A stretch of DNA of 64,000 nt from Dasypus novemcinctus (taxonomy: Eukaryota > Chordata > Mammalia > Cingulata > Dasypodidae), in NCBI RefSeq assembly GCF_030445035.2, contig NC_080673.1, positions 163,056,216-163,120,215 of the forward strand. Direction: 5' to 3'. A model generated the notes under the pieces. The model was not told where the DNA came from. It did not search any database and saw nothing but the letters and a program-made list of their open reading frames with translations. Below are positions 59,128 through 64,000 of the stretch, one piece after another. Position 1 is the first letter of the stretch; each line of letters opens with the position of its first letter. The position numbers and the translations under genes were made by a program.

Positions 59128-59683
59128 TGTATTTAGTCAGTCAAGGGGTGCTGATGTAAAATACCAGAAATTGGTTGGTTTTTATAAAAGGTATTTGTTT
59201 GGGGTAGAAAGGTAAGTTACTTTCCTCACCAAAGTGTTTTGCCATGTGTTGGAGCAAGATGGCTGCTGCCATCTGCCATGGTTCAGGTTTCCTGGGTTCC
59301 TCTCTTCCCAGGGCTTACTTCTCTCTGGGCTCAGCTGCTATGCTCACTCTACAAGACCAGTTGTAGATTATTAGGCAAACGGTTCTGTGTCTCTCCCCGG
59401 GGCTTCTGCCAAGTGTAAGGAACTATCTCTATTCCTCTTCGTTCTTCTCCTGTGTGTTCATTTTCTGGATTCCAGCTCAAAACTCCAGCATCAAAAAAAC
59501 TTCAGTCCTGTCCTTTTCCATGCCTTTTTTCTGTGAGTCCCCGCCAACGGGTGGGGGCTCAACATCCTACTGACATGCCCAATCAAAGCCGTAATCATAA
59601 TTTAATCATACCCAGGTACAGGCCGGTTTACAAATATAGTCAAATATCTATTTCTGAAATTCATAACTATATCAACTGCTACA
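59128..59683 (-). repeat. LTR-like repeat (TG...CA family), antisense, perfect duplication
   Basis: From TGTATTTAGTCAGTCAAGGG to 'atatcaactgctaca' (plus-strand face), 556 bp, with the family's 'ataccagaaattggttggtt' block. The perfect 5-bp duplication cagac is at 59123-59127 and 59684-59688. Confidence 0.87.
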
Positions 59684-59854
59684 CAGACTAAAACGAGACA
59701 GTCTATGTATTATTTCCTCACATATAGATTACCAAGGAAGACACCTACACCTTCAATAAGCAAGAAAAATGCAGGAAAAAGAAGTCAGCACCCTAATGAC
59801 TAGGACTGCCAAAACCCTTACCTGCTATTTTAAAACCAAGAATGTGCAAAACGG

Positions 59855-60055
59855 GACCACTTTATTCATTCATGCATACATGCATTTATTCACTTATTTC
59901 TGCAGTCAACACTATTTTCTGAGTCCCTATTGCGAGGCAGGTGCTATGTTAAGTGTTAGGAATATAACAATAAGCACAAAATGGTTCCCCATTCCTGAGG
60001 GATTGGGAAGTCACTTGGGAGAAACAGGTATTAATCAAAAGACCAATGAACAAAT
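59855..60055 (+). repeat. L2-type ancient repeat fragment
   Basis: 'tgagtccctattgcgaggca' and 'ggtgctatgttaagtgttag' match an ancient L2-type end. It is preceded by degenerate 'ttcattcatgcatacatgca'. Confidence 0.6.
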
Positions 60056-60450
60056 GTAAACTTATAATTGTTATAAATACTACAAAAAAAAAGAGATAGG
60101 TACAAGATACTGTGAAAGCATATAAAAAGGTTTATTTAACCTAAATTAAATTGATTAAGTTATTCTTTTTAGGAAGAATAAGAGTTAAATGCACACATGG
60201 AAGAAAAGAAAGAAATTAATTAGGACAATAAGATTACAAAATATTCTATGAATGTGGCCCTTTGTGTTCATCATGACCTCCCATTCAAGTTAAAAAGAGA
60301 AATTATGTTCAATGAAATCTCCTACAAGCATTGTGGATTGTTGCCTTAAAGGAAACAGGTAAGATACTAAGTCATGTTGTAAGCAATCTATTTTATTCAA
60401 CAAGCTGAAGAAAATAAGAGAATGTTCTAAAACTAGCTAGTATTTAGCAC

Positions 60451-61094
60451 TTTTTTATTTTTTTTTCTTCTTTATTTTCTTTTAAATGTTACATTAAAAA
60501 AATATGAGGTCCCCATATAACCCCCACCCCACCCACGCCACCCCTCCCACATCAACAAACTCTTCCATCATTGTGGCACATCCATTGCACCCGGCGAATA
60601 CTTTCTGGAGAACCGCTGCAGCACATGGACAGTGGTCTACATTGTAGTTCACACTCTCCCCCAGTCCACCCAGTGGGCCACGACAGGACACACAACGTCC
60701 AGGATCTGTCCCTGCAGCACCACCTAGGACAACTCCAAATCCTGAAAATGCCCGCACATTATATCTCTTCTTCCCTCTCCCAACCGTCAGTAGCCTCCGT
60801 GGCCACCCTCTCCACATCACTATAGTTTCTTCCCTTACTAATCACAATAGTTCCCCAGCAGACCACCAGTAAGTCCACTCTAATCCATACTCTATTCCTC
60901 CATCTTGTGGACCTAGGGTGGCTATGTCCAGTCCCCCTCTACATCAAGAGGGGGCTTAGATTCTACATGGATGATGGATGCAATTCTCCTGCTTGCAGCT
61001 GTAGGCACTCTTGACTCCCTGATGTGGTGGTTGACCCTCTTCACCTCCCTGTCAGCTGGCCAGGGTAAGCCCAAGAAACCAGAGGGTAGGAGCT
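60451..61094 (-). mobile_element. 5'-truncated L1 3' UTR, antisense, in GRXCR1 intron
   Basis: It opens with a T-rich tail and 'tgttacattaaaaaaatatg' and runs to 'gaaaccagagggtaggagct', matching the left part of 31027-33958. Flanked by tttagcac (60443-60450 and 61095-61102). Sense of this L1 is the same as GRXCR1. Confidence 0.9.
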
Positions 61095-62684
61095 TTTAGC
61101 ACTCTTTTAGATCTCTGGGAAGAGTTATTAGGTCATGAGTTTCCAAACACCATTGAAACAATGCAAATAAAAATATTTAACCATTTTTTCTCAAAAAGCA
61201 TGTAAAACACAGAAATCGATTTTAGTTATCTACATGCTTATATCAAGCTTCTGGAATTCCACTGGAACACTAATGTTTGAAAACTATTGACCTAAACATA
61301 TTTGCAGGTCCCAGAAGAACTAAAACATGTTCACATTAACGAAAAGCAAACACAGAAAAGATCAGCTGTTCCCTCTTCTGTGCCCTAATGCATGGTGAAC
61401 CTAGTGGTGATTGCAAGGACTATGACTTCTTCAGCACTCTGTCTGGTGTACCACAGATAGTCAATAGGTATTTGCTATATTAATATCTTCTGCATTCTTG
61501 GAATAAATGCAACTTTAAATTCCAGTCCCGTTTTTATTTTAATGCCTGCTGCTTCAAAAGCAAGTAAGGGCATAACACAAAATGTAGCTTTGTGGAGATA
61601 AACCTGCAAAGGACAAAACTAATGTGATATAAACAAAGAATTCTAGATACCTAGAAAAGTGAAGGGGATGAAAACTGTAGAAATGATTTCTCCTAAATGC
61701 TTCTTCTCTCAGCTGGGCACTTGACAGGCATAGAAAAGTAAACCCCTGGGAATCTCACTCTCTCAGAAGGACCAGGAAGCTAGGATTCTATATTAGTGGC
61801 TGTTAAAGGTTTCTTCTGCTACGTAATCAGGAAAGGGATGACAGGGGTGGTATTCAAGTAGCTCATCCCTAGCATACTGCCTGCCAAAGGACGTGTTCAA
61901 TAAGTGTTGCTCTGGCTGCCATGCTTACCAGAATGGGAGGTTACATCAACTCTGCCTGGAGATGGGTCAGCTGAGTCCTATTAACAGAGTCAGATTTTAC
62001 TCCAACTATCAGCTTTGGATCTCCTCCAGGGCATTAGCAGACTCCATTGAGTCCCCAGAGTTCTACCACAAACACTTATGCCTGGAAAATGTACAAAGTA
62101 GGTGTAGTAAGTAATATCTCATCAGTGTCTTTAAAAACTCAGTAAAGGCTCCAACTGATAAGCTCATTCTAAAGAGCATGTTTTCCCTGTGTCCCTGGCA
62201 GGAAGAATTAACTGAAAAATTAACTAAACGAGTTGTTCTATGCAGTTATGTAATACAGACGTTGGGTATCTAAAAATGCTTTCCAAAGGGAGTAATATTA
62301 TTTTTATATAGTTAGTGCTGAGCCAGTTTTTTCAGAGTAGGTATAAAGATCAGTTTCCCATTGAGACTAATCCTGATTTGTGGGAACAAAACCATATTAT
62401 CAAAATAGATAATCTTGAGGATGAATCATTTGCTTTTCTGTGGCAGAAGGACATCTCTCTAGTTCCTTTCAAATTACTATCAAATCACATAAAAGTGATA
62501 TTAAGTCACTATGTTAAAAAGAAAAAATAACTAGTTGAGGATTGAGGTGGAAAAAGCTAGAAGACTGTTCTATTTAGTAAATTTATTTAGATTATTGCCT
62601 GCTGTGCCACAAAATTCTTTATGCATAAATTGATTTTTTAGAGAGCAGTTTTTAAGTTTATCAACTTTTTAATTGATAAGACCT

Positions 62685-62809
62685 GAAATTAAATTCTGGC
62701 TCTTCCATGTACATGTTAACTTGGACAAGTAGTTTAAAATGTATAAGCTTCAGTTTCTTCATTTGTAAAATGAGTAAATTAATGTTTACAAGGTTATTGT
62801 AATTATCAC
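62685..62809 (+). repeat. MIR, 5' half (split by next element)
   Basis: 'gaaattaaattctggctctt', 'cagtttcttcatttgtaaaa' and 'aaggttattgtaattatcac' follow MIR order. The 3' tail resumes at 63584 after an LTR-like insertion. Confidence 0.7.
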
Positions 62810-63583
62810 TGTATTAGTCAGCCAAAGGGGAGCTGATGCAAAACACAAGAAATCTTTTGGCTTTGACAAAGGGTATTTATTTTAGGATAGAAGCTTACAG
62901 TCACAAGGCCCTAAAGAGTCCAACTCAAAGTACTATAAAAGGTACTTTCCCATCCAGAGTCTGTTGCCATGTGTTGACCCAAGATGGTAGTCTATGTCTG
63001 CAAGGGTTCAGGCTTCCTCTTCCTCCCAAGGCTCTGTGGTCCCAGCTTCTTGCAATATCAGCTGTAGGCTGGGATAAGTTTCATCTCTCTCCCGGGGCTT
63101 GTTCCTCTCCAGGTTCAGCTGTTTTGTTCTCTCCACAAGGTCAGTTGTACACCATCAGGCTCTCTAAGCCTTGTCAGGGACTCAATTCTCTCCAGGCTCA
63201 ACTACTCTCCTCTTTCCACAAGATCAGCTTTTAACTCTCAGGTGAGTAGCTCACCTCTCTTCCCGGAGTCTCTGCCATGTCTAATGGAGATTTCTTTCTT
63301 TCCTCATGTATCTTTTTCTCTGTGTGTTTACCTCCCAGGACTCCAATATTAAAACTCCATCTAACTCTTCTCCCATGTCATTTTATGAGTCCCCAGTTAC
63401 CAAAGGGACAGGGATTCAATGTCCTATTAATGTGGACCAATCAAAGCCTTAATCATAATTTAATCAAGTAAAACTGAAACCTCTGAATCCAATGCAATAT
63501 AATATGCCCAGAGGAATAGAACAGTTTACAAACATAATCCAGTATCTATTTTTGGAATTCGTAAATAATATCAAACTGCTACA
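62810..63583 (-). repeat. LTR-like repeat (TG...CA family), antisense, inserted in a MIR
   Basis: From TGTATTAGTCAGCCAAAGGG to 'atcaaactgctaca', 774 bp, the longest copy here, with extra 'ctctccacaaggtcagttgt'-type text repeated internally at about 63120-63240. 5-bp atcac (62805-62809) and atcat (63584-63588) flank it. Confidence 0.85.
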
Positions 63584-63660
63584 ATCATACAAGATAACAT
63601 GAAGAATCTAGAACATGACATGACATATAGTAGGAATTCAATAAATGGTAATTATTGATA
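63584..63660 (+). repeat. MIR, 3' tail
   Basis: 'catatagtaggaattcaata' then 'aatggtaattattgat' completes the MIR begun at 62685. Confidence 0.7.
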
Positions 63661-63689
63661 TCTTCATAAGAGCATTTATAACTTACAAC

Positions 63690-64000
63690 CAATGTCCAGG
63701 TCTTTAAATTAGGGTACTTCAGTTAAGGTATGGCCCAGGGTGGGTCTTAATCCTTTCACTGAAGTCATTTATAAAAGGGCTGAAGAGAGAGATAGATGAA
63801 GAAACAGAGAGAGCACCATGGAAGCAAAAAGCTGAAAGCAATTAAACCTGGAAGAAAAGGGAGAGACCAGCAGACATTACTGTGTGCCTTGCCACGTGAC
63901 AGAGGAGTCCAGGATCACGGGAAGCCTGTCGTCAAGAAGAAAGCATTACCTGTTGATGCCTTGATTTGGACGTTTTTCTCAGCTTTGAATCTATAAGTTT
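63690..64000 (+). repeat. LTR-like repeat fragment, sense, cut by window end
   Basis: 'cttcagttaaggtatggccc', 'gggtgggtcttaatcctttc', 'ttgccacgtgacagaggagt' and 'gttgatgccttgatttggac' parallel 8909-9140 and the reverse of 51395-51863. The start is approximate, and the 3' end lies outside the window. Confidence 0.6.

Larger units (their letters stand above)
55871..64000 (-). other. GRXCR1: Partial GRXCR1 intron upstream of the 22-codon exon
   Basis: At least 8.1 kb of intron running past the window end. Besides listed repeats it includes L2-type ends at about 56600-56715 ('taccatgtctgcc'-type text, 'ttgaattaatgtttgcttaa') and about 61430-61490. The stretches 55900-56590, 56720-57400, 57670-58500, 60060-60440 and 61100-62680 show nothing else recognised. 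Confidence 0.85.

Noticed and set aside
55871..64000. Search for the GRXCR1 exon with the glutaredoxin domain
   Set aside because: No minus-strand stretch with glutaredoxin-like text and splice sites was found, so the upstream exons are taken to lie outside the window.

Overview
This is mammalian genomic DNA, almost certainly from an armadillo (Dasypus or a close relative). The diagnostic evidence is six copies of the tRNA-Ala-derived DAS SINE, a family known from Xenarthra, several with target-site duplications. It is AT-rich, intron- and repeat-dominated sequence with no bacterial-style gene organisation. The only host protein-coding sequence I can support is two exons of GRXCR1 (glutaredoxin and cysteine-rich domain containing 1, a hair-bundle protein) on the minus strand: the 3'-terminal exon at 47620-47799 and a 66-nt exon at 55805-55870. 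Bases 47800-55804 are the intron between them, bases from 55871 to the window end are part of the next upstream intron, and everything below about 47500 is intergenic.

Layout. 1-18300 is intergenic DNA with old L1M pieces, MIR remnants, a DAS SINE and members of an LTR-like family with TG...CA ends. 18943-37664 is one full-length, plus-strand L1, about 7.7 kb when its insertions are removed, flanked by a candidate 11-bp duplication. It has been invaded three times: a truncated DAS SINE in the endonuclease region, an 8.0-kb class II endogenous retrovirus at 22831-30799, and a 2.9-kb antisense L1 3' fragment at 31027-33958 with a perfect 15-bp duplication. 37665-40509 is unremarkable. 40510-45730 is an older minus-strand L1 carrying six nested insertions. 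45731-64000 is the GRXCR1 region, whose introns hold MIR, L2, L1M, hAT-type, DAS and LTR-like copies.

The most interesting object is the retrovirus. It has paired LTRs (459 and 431 bp, about 19 substitutions apart), a lysine-tRNA type primer binding site, four 43-bp tandem units in the leader running up to a consensus splice donor, and ruined gag, RNase H-integrase and env remnants. About 1.9 kb of AT-rich sequence with no recognisable retroviral content sits where protease and reverse transcriptase should be. Env appears mosaic: a betaretrovirus-like surface portion joined to a CX6CC-type transmembrane portion. Between env and the 3' LTR lies a clear relative of the type D retrovirus constitutive transport element, with both half-sites of both binding loops present. 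All elements carry stops, frameshifts or deletions; none looks active.
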